The notes beneath the pieces are model-generated. The model did not search any database. It had not been told where the DNA came from and worked only from the letters and a program-made list of their open reading frames with translations. The position numbers and the translations under genes are program-made. From Yersinia kristensenii (lineage in GTDB: Bacteria; Pseudomonadota; Gammaproteobacteria; Enterobacterales; Enterobacteriaceae): a DNA stretch of 64,000 nt. Positions 22,415-32,791 of the stretch are shown piece by piece; within the stretch, counting starts at the first letter, position 1; the number at the start of each line of letters is the position of its first letter. The stretch spans positions 3,348,001 to 3,412,000 of the forward strand of contig NZ_UHIY01000001.1 in NCBI RefSeq assembly GCF_900460525.1. The letters are read 5' to 3'.

Positions 22415-22848
22415 AGCGGCCCGAATCAATACTGGCGGTGATCTACGCCAAAAACAGTGGTCGGGTGCTGATGCTGCAACGGCGTGATGATCCTGATTTT
22501 TGGCAGTCGGTCACCGGCAGCCTGGAAGGTGATGAAACCCCGTTGCAAACCGCGCAGCGCGAAGTAAAGGAAGAAGTCGGCATTGATATACTGGGTGAAA
22601 ATCTGGAGCTGTTCGACTGCCAGCGCTGTGTGGAATTTGAACTCTTTGTGCATTTGCGCCGTCGCTATGCGCCGGGTGTTACGCGTAATAAAGAACATTG
22701 GTTCTGTTTGGCGTTACCCGAAGAGCGAGATGTGGTGATTACCGAACATCTGGCTTACCAGTGGTTAGATGCTGCGGATGCCGCAGCATTGACCAAGTCC
22801 TGGAGCAATCAGCAAGCGATAGAAGAGTACGTTCTTTATTCAGTCTAG
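22396..22848 (+). CDS. nudB: Dihydroneopterin triphosphate diphosphatase NudB
   Basis: A 150-residue Nudix hydrolase that removes pyrophosphate from dihydroneopterin triphosphate early in folate synthesis. The Nudix box runs from GSLEGDETP through REVKEEVGI. A TTG at 22396 gives MKDDGYKRPESI, aligning with E. coli MKDKVYKRP and giving exactly the E. coli length of 150. Those first codons are the right end of an ERIC element. An ATG start 30 bases upstream, inside ERIC, is also possible and would add 10 residues. No clear ribosome-binding site precedes either. yebC follows after 26 bases. Confidence 0.93.
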   Translation: MKDDGYKRPESILAVIYAKNSGRVLMLQRRDDPDFWQSVTGSLEGDETPLQTAQREVKEEVGIDILGENLELFDCQRCVEFELFVHLRRRYAPGVTRNKEHWFCLALPEERDVVITEHLAYQWLDAADAAALTKSWSNQQAIEEYVLYSV

Positions 22849-22874
22849 TTAGACTATTTTGGAGATACTGATTT

Positions 22875-23618
22875 ATGGCAGGTCATAGTAAATGGGCCAA
22901 CACAAAACACCGCAAAGCGGCACAGGATGCCAAACGCGGTAAGATTTTTACTAAAATTATTCGTGAGCTGGTAACCGCGGCCCGTTTGGGTGGTGGTGAT
23001 CCCGGTGCCAACCCGCGTTTGCGTGCGGCTATTGATAAAGCGTTGTCGAATAACATGACACGCGACACCCTGAACCGCGCTATTGCCCGTGGTGTGGGCG
23101 GTGACGAAGATAACAACATGGAAACCATCATCTACGAAGGCTATGGCCCCGGCGGCACTGCCGTGATGGTTGAATGCTTGAGTGATAATCGTAACCGTAC
23201 CGTATCTGAAGTTCGCCATGCATTCACCAAAACCGGTGGTAACCTGGGGACTGATGGTTCTGTTTCTTATCTATTCACCAAAAAAGGTGTCATTTCATAC
23301 GCACCGGGTTTAGAAGAAGATGCGGTGATGGATGCGGCATTGGAAGCCGGTGCTGATGATATCGTGGTCTATGATGACGGTGCTATTGATGTGTTTACCG
23401 CTTGGGAATCTCTCGGGGCGGTGAAAGATGCACTGGATGCCACTGGTTTGGTCGCGGAAGGCGCTGAAGTCTCTCTTATCCCATCAACTAAAGCCGATTT
23501 GGATGCAGAGACTGCACCAAAACTGCTGCGCTTGATTGATATGCTGGAAGACTCGGATGATGTGCAAGAGGTTTACCATAACGGCGAGATCTCTGATGAA
23601 GTGGCAGCAACCCTGTAA
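22875..23618 (+). CDS. yebC: YebC/TACO1-family protein
   Basis: A 247-residue protein of the YebC/PmpR family. The conserved N-terminus [14 protein letters not shown], with [14 protein letters not shown], is present, followed by [11 protein letters not shown], the EGYGPGG loop and the acidic C-terminal domain. Family members have been described as DNA-binding regulators, and more recent work points to a role in translation of difficult sequences such as proline stretches; the sequence alone does not decide. A GGAG site lies upstream. It sits between nudB and ruvC as in E. coli and ends 2 bases longer than E. coli YebC (246). Confidence 0.95.
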   Translation: MAGHSKWANTKHRKAAQDAKRGKIFTKIIRELVTAARLGGGDPGANPRLRAAIDKALSNNMTRDTLNRAIARGVGGDEDNNMETIIYEGYGPGGTAVMVECLSDNRNRTVSEVRHAFTKTGGNLGTDGSVSYLFTKKGVISYAPGLEEDAVMDAALEAGADDIVVYDDGAIDVFTAWESLGAVKDALDATGLVAEGAEVSLIPSTKADLDAETAPKLLRLIDMLEDSDDVQEVYHNGEISDEVAATL

Positions 23619-23629
23619 TTCAGTCTGAT

Positions 23630-23667
23630 TTTAGGTCTATTGCAGCTTGAAATATGACGGGCATAAC
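23630..23667. repeat. Truncated ERIC remnant between yebC and ruvC
   Basis: Only the two ends remain, fused: ATTTTAGG next to TTGCAGCTTGAAATATGACG. It looks like an ERIC element with its centre deleted. Confidence 0.55.
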
Positions 23668-23727
23668 ACTGGCTGCGTTTTGTGGCCAGTGTCATTAGCA
23701 GTACTTGAACAAGGTGAATAAACTGGT

Positions 23728-24249
23728 ATGGCGATCGTATTAGGCATCGATCCCGGTTCTCGTGTCACCGGTTATGGCGTCATCCGCCAACAAGGTCGCC
23801 AGCTTACTTATCTGGGCAGCGGTTGTATTCGCACTGTCGTTGACGATATGCCGACTCGCCTGAAGTTGATTTATGCCGGTGTTACTGAAATTATCACCCA
23901 GTTTCAACCCGACTTTTTTGCTATCGAACAAGTGTTTATGGCAAAAAACCCGGATTCGGCTTTAAAACTGGGGCAAGCGCGCGGCGCGGCGATTGTCGCG
24001 GCAGTCAACTTGAATTTGCCGGTTTCCGAATATGCGGCTCGGCAGGTTAAACAGACCGTGGTTGGCACTGGCGCGGCGGAAAAAAGCCAGGTTCAGCACA
24101 TGGTGCGCTCACTGTTGAAACTCCCTGCGAACCCTCAGGCTGATGCCGCCGATGCATTGGCCATTGCCATAACTCATTGTCACCTTAGCCAAAATACCTT
24201 GCGACTGGGTAATGACCAAATGGTGCTGGCGCGTGGTAGGCTCCGTTGA
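23728..24249 (+). CDS. ruvC: Holliday junction resolvase RuvC
   Basis: A 173-residue endonuclease, the same length as in E. coli, that acts as a dimer to cut Holliday junctions delivered by RuvAB. The four acidic catalytic residues are present: Asp8 in GIDPGSR, Glu67 in FAIEQVF, and Asp139 and Asp142 in ADAADALA. A potential GGTGAATAAACTGG leader precedes the ATG. The gene is separated from ruvAB by a complete ERIC element and a LexA box, so ruvC is likely expressed independently of the SOS-induced ruvAB transcript. Confidence 0.98.
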   Translation: MAIVLGIDPGSRVTGYGVIRQQGRQLTYLGSGCIRTVVDDMPTRLKLIYAGVTEIITQFQPDFFAIEQVFMAKNPDSALKLGQARGAAIVAAVNLNLPVSEYAARQVKQTVVGTGAAEKSQVQHMVRSLLKLPANPQADAADALAIAITHCHLSQNTLRLGNDQMVLARGRLR

Positions 24250-24279
24250 CTGGTATTTTAATGCGAGCAGATTAACTGT

Positions 24280-24406
24280 TATACCTGTCATCTTTCAAGT
24301 TGCAGGTGTGTTGGCTGCGCTCGATAACCCGAATCACTTACTTATGTAAGCTCATCGGAATTATCCCGCTTGCCGCCTTCCTGCATCTTGAAATCTTTTG
24401 GGTATA
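24280..24406. repeat. ERIC element between ruvC and ruvA
   Basis: Exactly 127 bp, TATACCTGTCATC to GGGTATA, with a central CTTACTTATGTAAGCTCATC dyad. Its right end abuts the ruvA LexA box and contributes a TATACT hexamer. Confidence 0.92.
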
Positions 24407-24411
24407 CTGTA

Positions 24412-24431
24412 GGCTGGATATCCATCCAGCC
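24412..24431. promoter_or_regulatory. LexA (SOS) box of ruvAB
   Basis: CTGGATATCCATCCAG (24414-24429) is a LexA-type operator, CTG-N10-CAG, nearly the same as the known E. coli ruvAB box (CTGGATATCTATCCAG). It lies about 70 bases before the ruvA start. Confidence 0.88.
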
Positions 24432-24496
24432 TTTTTTATGCTATAAACAGCCATTATGTTTATACCCGAATGTGGGTAAACGAGGAGAAAGTCAAC

Positions 24497-25114
24497 GTGA
24501 TAGGGCGCCTCAGAGGTATCATTCTGGAAAAACAGCCACCCTTGGTGCTGCTGGAAACAAACGGTGTTGGCTATGAAGTCCAACTGCCAATGACCTGTTT
24601 TTATGAGCTGCCAGACTTGGGGCAGGAAGCCATTATCTTTACCCAGTTTGTGGTGCGCGAAGATGCCCAATTGCTGTACGGTTTCAATGATAAGCAGGAA
24701 CGGGCGCTGTTTCGTGAGTTGATAAAAGTGAACGGTGTGGGGCCAAAACTGGCGCTGGCCATTCTCTCTGGCATGTCAGCACAACAGTTTGTGGCGGCGG
24801 TTGAACGGGAAGATATCACCACTCTGGTGAAATTACCGGGTGTCGGCAAGAAGACAGCTGAGCGCTTGGTGGTTGAAATGAAAGACCGCTTTAAAGGCCT
24901 CAATGGTGACTTGTTCAATAATACGGGTGATATTCAGTTACCCGCCAGTAGTTCGTCACAAATCTCTGATGCCGATATCGAAGCAGAAGCCGCTTCTGCG
25001 CTGGTGGCTTTAGGTTATAAACCACAAGAAGCCAGCCGTTTAGTGAGCAAAATCGCTAAACCGGGCGCTGATTGTGAAACCCTGATCCGTGATGCTTTGC
25101 GTGCCGCGTTATAG
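24497..25114 (+). CDS. ruvA: Holliday junction DNA-binding protein RuvA
   Basis: A 205-residue protein (E. coli 203) that forms a tetramer holding the four arms of a Holliday junction while RuvB drives branch migration. The start is a GTG ([12 protein letters not shown]) with GAGGAG 10 bases upstream, in agreement with E. coli; no ATG fits. The N-terminal OB fold is residues 1-62, followed by helix-hairpin-helix motifs [12 protein letters not shown] and [13 protein letters not shown], then a flexible linker and the RuvB-binding C-terminal domain (about 155-205). An SOS box precedes it and ruvB follows after 13 bases. Confidence 0.97.
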   Translation: MIGRLRGIILEKQPPLVLLETNGVGYEVQLPMTCFYELPDLGQEAIIFTQFVVREDAQLLYGFNDKQERALFRELIKVNGVGPKLALAILSGMSAQQFVAAVEREDITTLVKLPGVGKKTAERLVVEMKDRFKGLNGDLFNNTGDIQLPASSSSQISDADIEAEAASALVALGYKPQEASRLVSKIAKPGADCETLIRDALRAAL

Positions 25115-25127
25115 GTAGAGGTAGATA

Positions 25128-26132
25128 ATGATTGAAGCAGACCGCCTGATTTCTGCGGGTGTTATCAGTGATGAAGAGAGTATTGATAGGGCTATTCGCC
25201 CGAAACTATTGGCAGAATATGTCGGGCAGCCCCATGTCCGTGAGCAAATGGAAATCTTCATTCAGGCGGCGAAACAACGCGGTGATGCGCTGGATCATGT
25301 GCTGATATTTGGCCCCCCGGGACTAGGCAAAACCACCTTGGCAAATATTGTGGCGAATGAGATGGGGGTGAATCTGCGTACCACCTCAGGCCCGGTATTG
25401 GAAAAAGCGGGTGACTTAGCTGCCATGCTGACCAATCTTGAGCCGCATGACGTATTATTTATTGATGAAATCCATCGGTTATCACCCGTGGTTGAAGAAA
25501 TCCTCTATCCGGCAATGGAAGATTATCAATTAGATATCATGATTGGTGAAGGCCCGGCGGCGCGTTCAATCAAACTTGATTTACCGCCATTTACCTTGAT
25601 TGGCGCGACGACCCGTGCAGGGTCATTGACCTCTCCATTGCGCGACCGATTTGGTATTGTTCAGCGGCTTGAATTTTATCAAGTCGCTGACTTAGAACAC
25701 ATTGTGGCGCGCAGTGCTAAGTGCTTAGGTCTGGAGCTAACCGCGGAAGGGGCACATCAATTAGCTCGTCGCTCACGCGGGACACCGCGTATCACCAACC
25801 GCTTGTTACGGCGCGTGCGTGATTTCGCTGAGGTCAGGGCTGATGGTGCTATCAACGGAGATGTAGCGATGAAAGCACTGGATATGCTGAATGTCGATGC
25901 CGAAGGTTTTGATTTTATGGACCGCAAACTCTTGCTGGCCGTTATCGATAAATTTATGGGCGGCCCTGTGGGGTTGGATAATCTGGCGGCGGCGATTGGT
26001 GAAGAACGAGAAACTATCGAAGATGTGCTGGAGCCATATTTAATCCAACAAGGGTTTATTCAGCGCACCCCCCGCGGGCGTATTGCCACCAATCATGCTT
26101 ATAAACATTTTGGTATCATCCGCGAAGAGTAA
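25128..26132 (+). CDS. ruvB: Holliday junction branch-migration helicase RuvB
   Basis: A 334-residue AAA+ ATPase motor that works as hexameric rings on RuvA-bound junctions. Walker A GPPGLGKT is at residues 62-69, Walker B with DEIH at 113-116, and sensor 1 in [10 protein letters not shown]. The Arg finger region is in [15 protein letters not shown]. The C-terminal winged helix carries [12 protein letters not shown]. Length is close to E. coli RuvB (336). It is cotranscribed with ruvA from the LexA-controlled promoter. It converges on znuB with no obvious terminator hairpin in the 93-base gap. Confidence 0.98.
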   Translation: MIEADRLISAGVISDEESIDRAIRPKLLAEYVGQPHVREQMEIFIQAAKQRGDALDHVLIFGPPGLGKTTLANIVANEMGVNLRTTSGPVLEKAGDLAAMLTNLEPHDVLFIDEIHRLSPVVEEILYPAMEDYQLDIMIGEGPAARSIKLDLPPFTLIGATTRAGSLTSPLRDRFGIVQRLEFYQVADLEHIVARSAKCLGLELTAEGAHQLARRSRGTPRITNRLLRRVRDFAEVRADGAINGDVAMKALDMLNVDAEGFDFMDRKLLLAVIDKFMGGPVGLDNLAAAIGEERETIEDVLEPYLIQQGFIQRTPRGRIATNHAYKHFGIIREE

Positions 26133-26225
26133 GCCTCTTTAATGCCGGGTTGTGCGATGGACAGCCCTGATGAAGGTTATTTTCAAGCAACAGTCTTCTC
26201 AATGAGCACTGTATTTATCACTCGG

Positions 26226-27011
26226 CTATCCGCGTGCCTTTTGTGACAGACTCAGGATGAACATCACAGCGGCACAAAGCACGACGGAAGGGCCTGCTGG
26301 GGTGTCATAGAAAGCAGAGAAAGTTAAACCGCCTGTCACCGCGACAATGCCAATAGCAATAGCAATAGCGGCCATTTGTTCTGGTGTTCGGGCAAAACGA
26401 CGTGCGGCAGCGGCTGGGATTATCAGCAGGGAAGTGATAATCAGTGCGCCGACGAACTTCATCGACAACCCTATGGTCAGCGCGGTCACCAGCATCAGTA
26501 GCATCCGAACACGCTCTAAGTTCACACCGTCCACATGGGCCAGTTCCGGGCTGATGGTCATTGATAGCAATGATCGCCATTGCCAGCACAATATCCCCAG
26601 CACCACGACTACTCCAGCAGCAATGAGCCCGATATCACTCAGCGTCACGGAAAGCAGGTCGCCAAACAGATAGGCCATTAAATCGACTCGCACGTTATGC
26701 ATCAGGCTAACCACCACCAGGCCTAAAGATAATGCGCTATGAGCCATAATTCCGAGCAGCGTATCGACAGCTAACTGTGGGCGGCGTTCTAACCACACCA
26801 GAATGAGTGCCAGTACCATGGTCATCACGATCACGGCATAAAATGGGTTCACATCGAGCAATAAACCGAATGCAACACCCAATAATGATGCATGCGCTAA
26901 GGTATCGCCAAAATAAGACATCCGCCGCCAGACGACAAAAGACCCCAGAGGGCCAGCCGCCGTTGCCAGCAACACACCTGCTAACCAGCCAGGCAGCAAT
27001 AATTCAATCAT
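26226..27011 (-). CDS. znuB: Zinc ABC transporter permease ZnuB
   Basis: A 261-residue inner-membrane permease (E. coli 261) with about eight or nine transmembrane helices, the ABC-3 family channel for Zn(II) uptake. The conserved [24 protein letters not shown] coupling segment is near residues 19-42. The start overlaps the znuC stop by 4 bases (ATGA), so translation is coupled. It works with ZnuC (ATPase) and the periplasmic ZnuA encoded divergently, and is probably repressed by Zur at the shared operator. Confidence 0.97.
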   Translation of the reverse strand: MIELLLPGWLAGVLLATAAGPLGSFVVWRRMSYFGDTLAHASLLGVAFGLLLDVNPFYAVIVMTMVLALILVWLERRPQLAVDTLLGIMAHSALSLGLVVVSLMHNVRVDLMAYLFGDLLSVTLSDIGLIAAGVVVVLGILCWQWRSLLSMTISPELAHVDGVNLERVRMLLMLVTALTIGLSMKFVGALIITSLLIIPAAAARRFARTPEQMAAIAIAIGIVAVTGGLTFSAFYDTPAGPSVVLCAAVMFILSLSQKARG

Positions 27012-27766
27012 GCGTCCCGGCTCCCATTGTTTTTCAAAATAATCTTTCCGTGCAAATCGTGGCGATGATTATGGTGATGACGGTAAACCGCTAATTGCTC
27101 TGCTCCGCGATTACCAAACATGGCGATAAACTCAGGATGAGTGGAAACCACTTCTGGTGCACCGGAACAACAAATATGTTGGTTAAGACATAATACTTCG
27201 TCAGTTTTAGCCATCACTAAATGCAGGTCATGGGATACCATCAAGACGGCGCAGCCGAGTTCTCTGCGTAGCTGCTCAATTAAGTCATACAGTGCTAATT
27301 GACCATTAACATCAACGCCTTGTGTTGGCTCATCTAACACTAATAACTGTGGACGATTCAATAATGCACGGGCTAAGAGAACACGTTGGTTTTCACCGCC
27401 GGACAGTTTTTGCATCGGTTGGTCTAATAGGTGTGCAGCATGTACTCGTTTCAGAGCCGGTAAAATATCGACTTTCTTAACACCCGGTTTCAAGCGCATA
27501 AAGCGGCTCACTGTTAGCGGCAAGGTCGCATCCAGATGAAGCTTTTGTGGAACATAGCCAATGCGCAAACCTGGCTCACGAACAAGAGTGCCACTGGTGG
27601 GGGCAATTAACCCCAATACCACGCGAACCAGTGTTGATTTGCCCGCGCCATTTGGGCCAAGCAGGGTGAGAATTCTTCCTGGGCGCAGCGAAAGGGAAAT
27701 ATCATTTAATACCCGTCGACTATCGAAAGTGACGGATATTTTATTTAGTGTGACCAATGTGGACAT
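27008..27766 (-). CDS. znuC: Zinc ABC transporter ATPase ZnuC
   Basis: A 252-residue ABC ATPase that powers Zn(II) import. Walker [10 protein letters not shown] lies near residues 37-45, the signature [16 protein letters not shown] in the middle and Walker [13 protein letters not shown] after it. The ZnuC-specific C-terminal tail is His-rich ([14 protein letters not shown]), plausibly binding zinc. The gene is 75 bases from divergent znuA, with a Zur-type dyad between them, and overlaps znuB by 4 bases. Confidence 0.97.
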   Translation of the reverse strand: MSTLVTLNKISVTFDSRRVLNDISLSLRPGRILTLLGPNGAGKSTLVRVVLGLIAPTSGTLVREPGLRIGYVPQKLHLDATLPLTVSRFMRLKPGVKKVDILPALKRVHAAHLLDQPMQKLSGGENQRVLLARALLNRPQLLVLDEPTQGVDVNGQLALYDLIEQLRRELGCAVLMVSHDLHLVMAKTDEVLCLNQHICCSGAPEVVSTHPEFIAMFGNRGAEQLAVYRHHHNHRHDLHGKIILKNNGSRDA

Positions 27767-27790
27767 TATGATTACGTTTGCAGAACCGAG

Positions 27791-27812
27791 TGAATGTTAT
27801 AATATTACGCCT
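27791..27812. promoter_or_regulatory. Zur operator in the znuC-znuA divergent promoter
   Basis: The AT-rich dyad ATGTTATAATATTAC fits the gammaproteobacterial Zur consensus (ATGTTATA-n-TATCACAT) well. It lies about 35 bases before znuA and 30 before znuC. It would repress both transcripts when zinc is plentiful. Confidence 0.78.
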
Positions 27813-27841
27813 TAGCGATCCAAACGTCGAGAGTTCATATT

Positions 27842-28798
27842 ATGTTACATAAAAACAAGTGGTTGAAGCGGGCAATTTTGGGCAGTGTAATTTTAGCGGC
27901 CAGCCCATTTAATATTGCCTCTGCTGCGGTCGTTACATCAGTGCGTCCGTTAGGTTTTATCGCCGCAGCCATTGCTGATGGCGTATTACCCACTGAAGTA
28001 TTGCTGCCCGATGGCGCATCGCCACATGATTATGCTCTGCGTCCATCAGATGTCCAGCGGTTACGCAGCGCTGACCTGGTTATTTGGGTTGGGCCGGAAA
28101 TGGAAGCTTTTTTAGCAAAACCGTTGACGCAAGTTGCTGATAACAAAAAGATATCCCTGGCACAGTTACCTTCAGTTACGCCTTTATTGATGAAAGGTGA
28201 TGAAAATGGGGATCATGAAGGGACAGATGAAAGGCATGATCATGATCATGCAAAAGATAATCATAGTGATGAGCACCGCCACGGTGAATATAATATGCAT
28301 ATTTGGTTGTCCCCAACCATCGCTAAACAATCTGCAATTGCTATTCACGACAGATTATTGGAACTTATGCCACAAAATAAGGACAAACTAGATGCAAACC
28401 TGCGCCGATTCGAGGATCAACTAGCGCAAAATGAAAAAAATATTGCTACTATGCTAAAGCCTGCCCAAGGTAAGGGATACTTCGTTTTTCATGATGCTTA
28501 TGGCTACTTTGAAAAACATTTTGGCTTGAGCCCGTTGGGGCATTTTACAGTCAATCCCGAAATTCAACCTGGTGCGCAGCGTTTACATCAAATTCGAACA
28601 CAGTTGGTTGAGCATAAAGCGGTATGCGTTTTTGCTGAGCCACAATTCAGGCCAGCCGTCATTAATGCTGTCGCCAAAGGAACAGACGTGCGTTCAGGCA
28701 CCTTAGATCCTTTGGGGAGTGGCATAGTATTAGGCAAGGACAGCTATGTGGACTTTATGTCTCAGTTGTCGAACCAATACGTGAGCTGCCTGAAGTAA
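27842..28798 (+). CDS. znuA: Periplasmic zinc-binding protein ZnuA
   Basis: A 318-residue cluster A-I solute-binding protein. The signal peptide ends near residue 28 (IASA). Predicted zinc ligands are His62 (SPHDY), His153 (MHIWLSP) and His217 (FHDAY). Between the first two ligands is a charged His-rich loop (about 119-150) with [17 protein letters not shown], typical of ZnuA and thought to aid zinc capture. Two Cys near the C-terminus (AVCVF and VSCLK) match the E. coli disulfide. A Zur-type operator lies upstream. mepM begins 20 bases after the stop. Confidence 0.97.
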   Translation: MLHKNKWLKRAILGSVILAASPFNIASAAVVTSVRPLGFIAAAIADGVLPTEVLLPDGASPHDYALRPSDVQRLRSADLVIWVGPEMEAFLAKPLTQVADNKKISLAQLPSVTPLLMKGDENGDHEGTDERHDHDHAKDNHSDEHRHGEYNMHIWLSPTIAKQSAIAIHDRLLELMPQNKDKLDANLRRFEDQLAQNEKNIATMLKPAQGKGYFVFHDAYGYFEKHFGLSPLGHFTVNPEIQPGAQRLHQIRTQLVEHKAVCVFAEPQFRPAVINAVAKGTDVRSGTLDPLGSGIVLGKDSYVDFMSQLSNQYVSCLK

Positions 28799-28818
28799 GA
28801 TTAAAAGGATACTCATAA

Positions 28819-30135
28819 GTGCAGCAGATAGTCCGAACTATCACTTTGGCATATAACAATCTCCCTCGACCCCACCGCATCATGCTGGGGTCGTTGACTG
28901 TAATGACACTGGCCGTAGCCGTTTGGCGGCCTTTTGTTTATCATTCTGAGCATGAACCTGTCGCTAAAAGTGTTGTATTAGATACCAGCCAAAGCCGTGT
29001 TTTACTTCCCGAAGCCAGTGAACCTATTGATCAGCCAACCCCTGATGATGAAATCCCACAAGACGAATTAGATGCTAAAGATGTCAGTGAAACTGGCGTT
29101 CATGAGTACGTGGTCTCGACTGGCGATACTCTCAGCACAATTCTTACCCAATATGGCATTGATATCTCTGATGTTTCCTTGTTGGCGACTCAAAACCGTG
29201 ATTTGCGTAATCTGAAGATCGGACAACAAATCTCCTGGACAGTCAATGACACTGGTGATTTGCAGCGCCTGACATGGGAAGTTTCTCGTCGTGAAACCCG
29301 CACATATGACCGCGTAGGTAATAACTTCAAAGAAACAAAAGAGTTACAGAAAGGTGAGTGGACCAATGCGGTTCTCACCGGTCGGCTTGACGGTAGTTTT
29401 GTGACCAGTGCTAAAAAGGCCGGTTTGACGGGCGCAGAGATTCGCGCTGTGACAAAAGCATTACAATGGCAGTTGGATTTTGCCAAACTGCGTAAAGGCG
29501 ATCAGTTCGCAGTGTTGATGTCCCGTGAAATACTGGATGGCCGCAGTGAGCAAAGTCAACTGGTTGGGGTGCGTATGCGCTCTGGTGGCAAAGATTATTA
29601 CGCTATCCGCGCCGACGACGGTAAGTTCTATGATCGGCTAGGTTCTGGGCTGGCGCGTGGTTTTATGCGTTTTCCTACGATGAAGCAATTCCGGGTCTCG
29701 TCTAACTTCAACCCTCGCCGGATTAACCCGGTAACAGGGCGCATTGCACCGCATAAAGGGGTGGATTTTGCGATGCCGGTGGGCACCCCGGTGCTTGCCG
29801 TGGGTGATGGCGAAGTTGTTATTGCTAAACGCAGTGGCGCAGCGGGTAACTATGTTGCTATCCGTCATGGCCGCCAATACACCACGCGTTATATGCATTT
29901 GAAAAAATTACTGGTGAAGCCAGGCCAAAAAGTGAAACGTGGTGATCGCATCGCATTGTCAGGTAACACCGGTCGTTCTACTGGCCCGCATCTGCATTAT
30001 GAATTTTGGATGAACCAGCAAGCTGTTAACCCATTGACCGCTAAGTTACCGCGTTCAGAAGGATTAAGTGGTAAAGATCGCAGCGATTATCTGGCCATTG
30101 CCAAGCAGGTCATTCCGCAGTTGCAACTGGATTAA
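28819..30135 (+). CDS. mepM: Murein DD-endopeptidase MepM
   Basis: A 438-residue envelope enzyme (E. coli 440) that cuts D-Ala-mDAP cross-links so the wall can expand. The start is GTG at 28819 with AAAGGAT upstream; the N-terminus MQQIVRTITLAYNNLPRPHR matches the family up to the signal anchor (about 22-40). A LysM domain (HEYVVSTGDTLSTILTQYGI, about 95-140) binds peptidoglycan. The C-terminal M23/LytM peptidase holds HKGVDFAMP, RYMHL and HLHYE as zinc ligands. It is 20 bases from znuA, so possibly read through from the Zur-controlled promoter; in E. coli zinc and mepM are also linked by position. Confidence 0.97.
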   Translation: MQQIVRTITLAYNNLPRPHRIMLGSLTVMTLAVAVWRPFVYHSEHEPVAKSVVLDTSQSRVLLPEASEPIDQPTPDDEIPQDELDAKDVSETGVHEYVVSTGDTLSTILTQYGIDISDVSLLATQNRDLRNLKIGQQISWTVNDTGDLQRLTWEVSRRETRTYDRVGNNFKETKELQKGEWTNAVLTGRLDGSFVTSAKKAGLTGAEIRAVTKALQWQLDFAKLRKGDQFAVLMSREILDGRSEQSQLVGVRMRSGGKDYYAIRADDGKFYDRLGSGLARGFMRFPTMKQFRVSSNFNPRRINPVTGRIAPHKGVDFAMPVGTPVLAVGDGEVVIAKRSGAAGNYVAIRHGRQYTTRYMHLKKLLVKPGQKVKRGDRIALSGNTGRSTGPHLHYEFWMNQQAVNPLTAKLPRSEGLSGKDRSDYLAIAKQVIPQLQLD

Positions 30136-30140
30136 TAGCT

Positions 30141-30171
30141 CGCCGGTAGCCATAAATTTGCGCTACCGGCG
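30141..30171 (+). terminator. Probable terminator after mepM
   Basis: A 10-bp perfect stem CGCCGGTAGC/GCTACCGGCG with an 11-nt loop lies after mepM. The following T run is weak (GTTTAT). Confidence 0.55.
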
Positions 30172-30224
30172 CGTTTATACCCCGCGGTATATTATTAGCT
30201 CACCGCCCATTCCAAGAGTTTCCC

Positions 30225-31187
30225 ATGCATAAAGAGAAAAACGACGCAGCTGGTTTTATTCCGGTATTTAAGAAATCTTTCCTACATCCCCGTTTTTGGG
30301 GGGTGTGGTTAGGGGCTGGGGCAATGGCAGCAATGGCTTATGTCCCACCGAAAGTGCGTGATCCGTTATTGGCTCGGGTCGGGCGTCTTGCGGGTAAATT
30401 TGCTAAAAGTGCCCGTCGCCGAGCGCGCATTAACCTTCTTTATTGTATGCCTGAGCTGCCAGAAGCAGAGCGCGAACATATTATTGATCAAATGTTTGCG
30501 ACCGCAGCCCAGCCTTTAATGATGATGGCCGAACTGTGTTTTCGTGATCCGAAGAAAGTGTTATCTCGAGTTCATTGGCATGGGCTAGATATTCTTGACG
30601 GCCTGCAACAGCAGGAGCGCAATGTTATTTTATTAGTGCCCCATGCCTGGTCGATAGATATTCCCGCCATGTTGTTAGCTGAGCAAGGTAAGCCGGTTGC
30701 TGGCATGTTCCATCATCAACGGAATCCATTAATTGATTACTTATGGAACAGTGCGCGCTTGCGGTTTGGTGGTCGTATTCATGCTCGAGAGAGTGGTATT
30801 AAGCCGTTTATTAGCTCAGTGCGTCAGGGTTTTTGGGGATATTATTTGCCCGATGAGGATTATGGCCCAGAGCAAAGTGAGTTTGTTGATTTCTTTGCGA
30901 CCTATAAAGCGACGTTACCGGCCGTCGGGCGGTTGATGAAAGTCTGTCGTGCGGCGATTGTCCCCATGTTCCCAGTCTATAATTATCGTGAACATCGGCT
31001 TGATATCTATATTCGTCCACCAATGGATGATTTGACTGGTGCCGACGATGTTTATATCGCGCGCCGGATGAATGAAGAAGTTGAGTTGTTGGTTAAACCG
31101 AATCCGGAACAATATACCTGGATTCTAAAACTACTGAAAACACGGCGAGAAGGCGAGATAGAGCCCTATGTCCGTAAGGATCTCTAA
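30225..31187 (+). CDS. lpxM: Lipid A acyltransferase LpxM (MsbB)
   Basis: A 320-residue inner-membrane acyltransferase of the HtrB/MsbB family that adds a late secondary acyl chain to Kdo2-lipid A. One N-terminal transmembrane segment lies at about 22-40. The catalytic HX4D motif is His140-Asp145 in [23 protein letters not shown] is also conserved and separates LpxM from LpxL. Length is near E. coli LpxM (323). In Yersinia lipid A acylation is temperature dependent; nothing in the sequence shows how this gene is controlled. It is flanked by mepM and the convergent pykA terminator. Confidence 0.95.
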   Translation: MHKEKNDAAGFIPVFKKSFLHPRFWGVWLGAGAMAAMAYVPPKVRDPLLARVGRLAGKFAKSARRRARINLLYCMPELPEAEREHIIDQMFATAAQPLMMMAELCFRDPKKVLSRVHWHGLDILDGLQQQERNVILLVPHAWSIDIPAMLLAEQGKPVAGMFHHQRNPLIDYLWNSARLRFGGRIHARESGIKPFISSVRQGFWGYYLPDEDYGPEQSEFVDFFATYKATLPAVGRLMKVCRAAIVPMFPVYNYREHRLDIYIRPPMDDLTGADDVYIARRMNEEVELLVKPNPEQYTWILKLLKTRREGEIEPYVRKDL

Positions 31188-31212
31188 GGTCGCTAGTTGA
31201 ATTTAGTTGAAT

Positions 31213-31257
31213 AGAAACAAAAAAAGCCCGCTATTGATGAGCGGGCTTTTTGTTTCT
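31213..31257. terminator. Bidirectional terminator of lpxM and pykA
   Basis: Stem AAAAAGCCCGCT/AGCGGGCTTTTT with a 7-nt loop, extended by AGAAACA/TGTTTCT, has A and T runs on both sides. Confidence 0.93.
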
Positions 31258-31266
31258 AATTAAAGA

Positions 31267-32709
31267 TTACTCAACGCGGATGATGCGGCTGGTATTGGTG
31301 GTACCAATCGTCCCCATAACATCGCCTTGTGTGACGATAACTAAATCGCCAGATACCAGGAAACCTTTATCTTTCAGTCGATTAACTGCTTCGGTTGCGG
31401 CAAGAATGCCATCAGTATGGGTATCGCAATACACTGGCGTGACACCGCGATAAATAGCCGTCAGGTTCAAAGTATGGTCATGACGCGACATTGCAAAGAT
31501 TGGCAAGCCGGAACTGATACGTGACATCATCAACGCCGTGCGGCCTGATTCAGTCATCGCAATAATCGCTGTGATGCCTTTCAGATGGTTTGCTGCATAC
31601 ATGGTCGACATCGCAATCGCTTCTTCGACATTGTCGAATTGCACATCAAGGCGGTGTTTGGACACATTGATACTTGGGATTTTTTCTGCACCGAGACAAA
31701 CACGCGCCATGGCGGCAACCGTTTCAGCCGGATACTGGCCCGCTGCCGTTTCGGCTGACAACATGACCGCATCTGTGCCATCCAATACGGCGTTAGCCAC
31801 GTCCATCACTTCTGCGCGTGTTGGCATTGGGTTGGTTATCATTGACTCCATCATCTGGGTTGCAGTGATAACCGCGCGGTTTAGCTGGCGAGCCCGGCGA
31901 ATCAGTTTTTTCTGAATACCGACTAACTCAGGGTCACCGATTTCGACACCCAAGTCACCACGGGCAACCATCACGACATCTGAGGCTAGAATGATATCGT
32001 CCATGGCTTCATCTGTCGCCACGGCTTCAGCACGCTCAACTTTTGCGACAATTTGCGCATTGCAGCCGGCATCACGGGCCAAACGGCGAGCATAATTTAA
32101 ATCTTCGCCGGTACGAGGGAAAGAGACCGCCAGGAAATCCACACCAATTTTGGCGGCAGTAATAATGTCGGCTTTATCTTTTTCTGTCAGTGCTTCGGCA
32201 GACAGGCCGCCACCTAACTTATTGATACCTTTGTTATTAGAGAGCGGGCCGCCGACAGTCACTTCGGTGAACACTTTCATGCCCTGAACTTCAATAACTT
32301 TTAATTGTACGCGGCCATCGTCCAGCAACAGGATGTCACCAGGAACAACATCTGCCGGTAATCCTTTATAATCGATACCAACTTTGTCTTTATCGCCTTC
32401 GCCTTTTGCCATATTGGCATCAAGCAAGAATTTATCGTGCACGTTAAGGAAGACTTTTCCTTCCTTAAAAGTAGATACCCGGATCTTAGGACCCTGTAAA
32501 TCGCCAAGAATAGCTACATGGCGCCCCAATCGGGCAGCAATCTCACGGACTTTATTGGCCCGCAATTCATGATCTTCAGCACTACCATGGGAAAAATTCA
32601 GGCGGACTACGTTAGCACCCGCAATAATAATCTTTTCCAGATTATTGTCGCGGTCAGTAGCCGGCCCCAGTGTAGTAACAATCTTGGTCCTTCTGAGCCG
32701 TCTGGACAT
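31267..32709 (-). CDS. pykA: Pyruvate kinase II
   Basis: A 480-residue enzyme, the same length as E. coli PykA, converting phosphoenolpyruvate and ADP to pyruvate and ATP. The N-terminal [13 protein letters not shown] substrate loop, VRLNFSHG, the [10 protein letters not shown] segment and the signature [23 protein letters not shown] all fit. The C-terminal effector domain lacks the fructose-bisphosphate pattern of PykF, consistent with the AMP-activated isozyme. A HexR-type operator is about 70 bases upstream, and hexR itself lies 415 bases further upstream on the same strand. Confidence 0.97.
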   Translation of the reverse strand: MSRRLRRTKIVTTLGPATDRDNNLEKIIIAGANVVRLNFSHGSAEDHELRANKVREIAARLGRHVAILGDLQGPKIRVSTFKEGKVFLNVHDKFLLDANMAKGEGDKDKVGIDYKGLPADVVPGDILLLDDGRVQLKVIEVQGMKVFTEVTVGGPLSNNKGINKLGGGLSAEALTEKDKADIITAAKIGVDFLAVSFPRTGEDLNYARRLARDAGCNAQIVAKVERAEAVATDEAMDDIILASDVVMVARGDLGVEIGDPELVGIQKKLIRRARQLNRAVITATQMMESMITNPMPTRAEVMDVANAVLDGTDAVMLSAETAAGQYPAETVAAMARVCLGAEKIPSINVSKHRLDVQFDNVEEAIAMSTMYAANHLKGITAIIAMTESGRTALMMSRISSGLPIFAMSRHDHTLNLTAIYRGVTPVYCDTHTDGILAATEAVNRLKDKGFLVSGDLVIVTQGDVMGTIGTTNTSRIIRVE

Positions 32710-32776
32710 CTCTTACTCCGTTGACTGATGAAGCATGGTGTTGTTAAAACAGCGGATAATCAATCCGATAGTAAAA

Positions 32777-32791
32777 TGTAATTAAGTTACA
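32777..32791. promoter_or_regulatory. HexR operator upstream of pykA
   Basis: TGTAATTAAGTTACA has perfect TGTAA/TTACA arms around 5 bases, matching the HexR consensus (TGTAATtaaATTACA). The same pattern is upstream of zwf (34307-34321). Confidence 0.8.

Noticed and set aside
28198..28310. GATCATGA-rich repeats in znuA resembling a CRISPR or low-complexity array
   Set aside because: They encode the His- and Asp-rich loop typical of ZnuA; irregular, no spacers.
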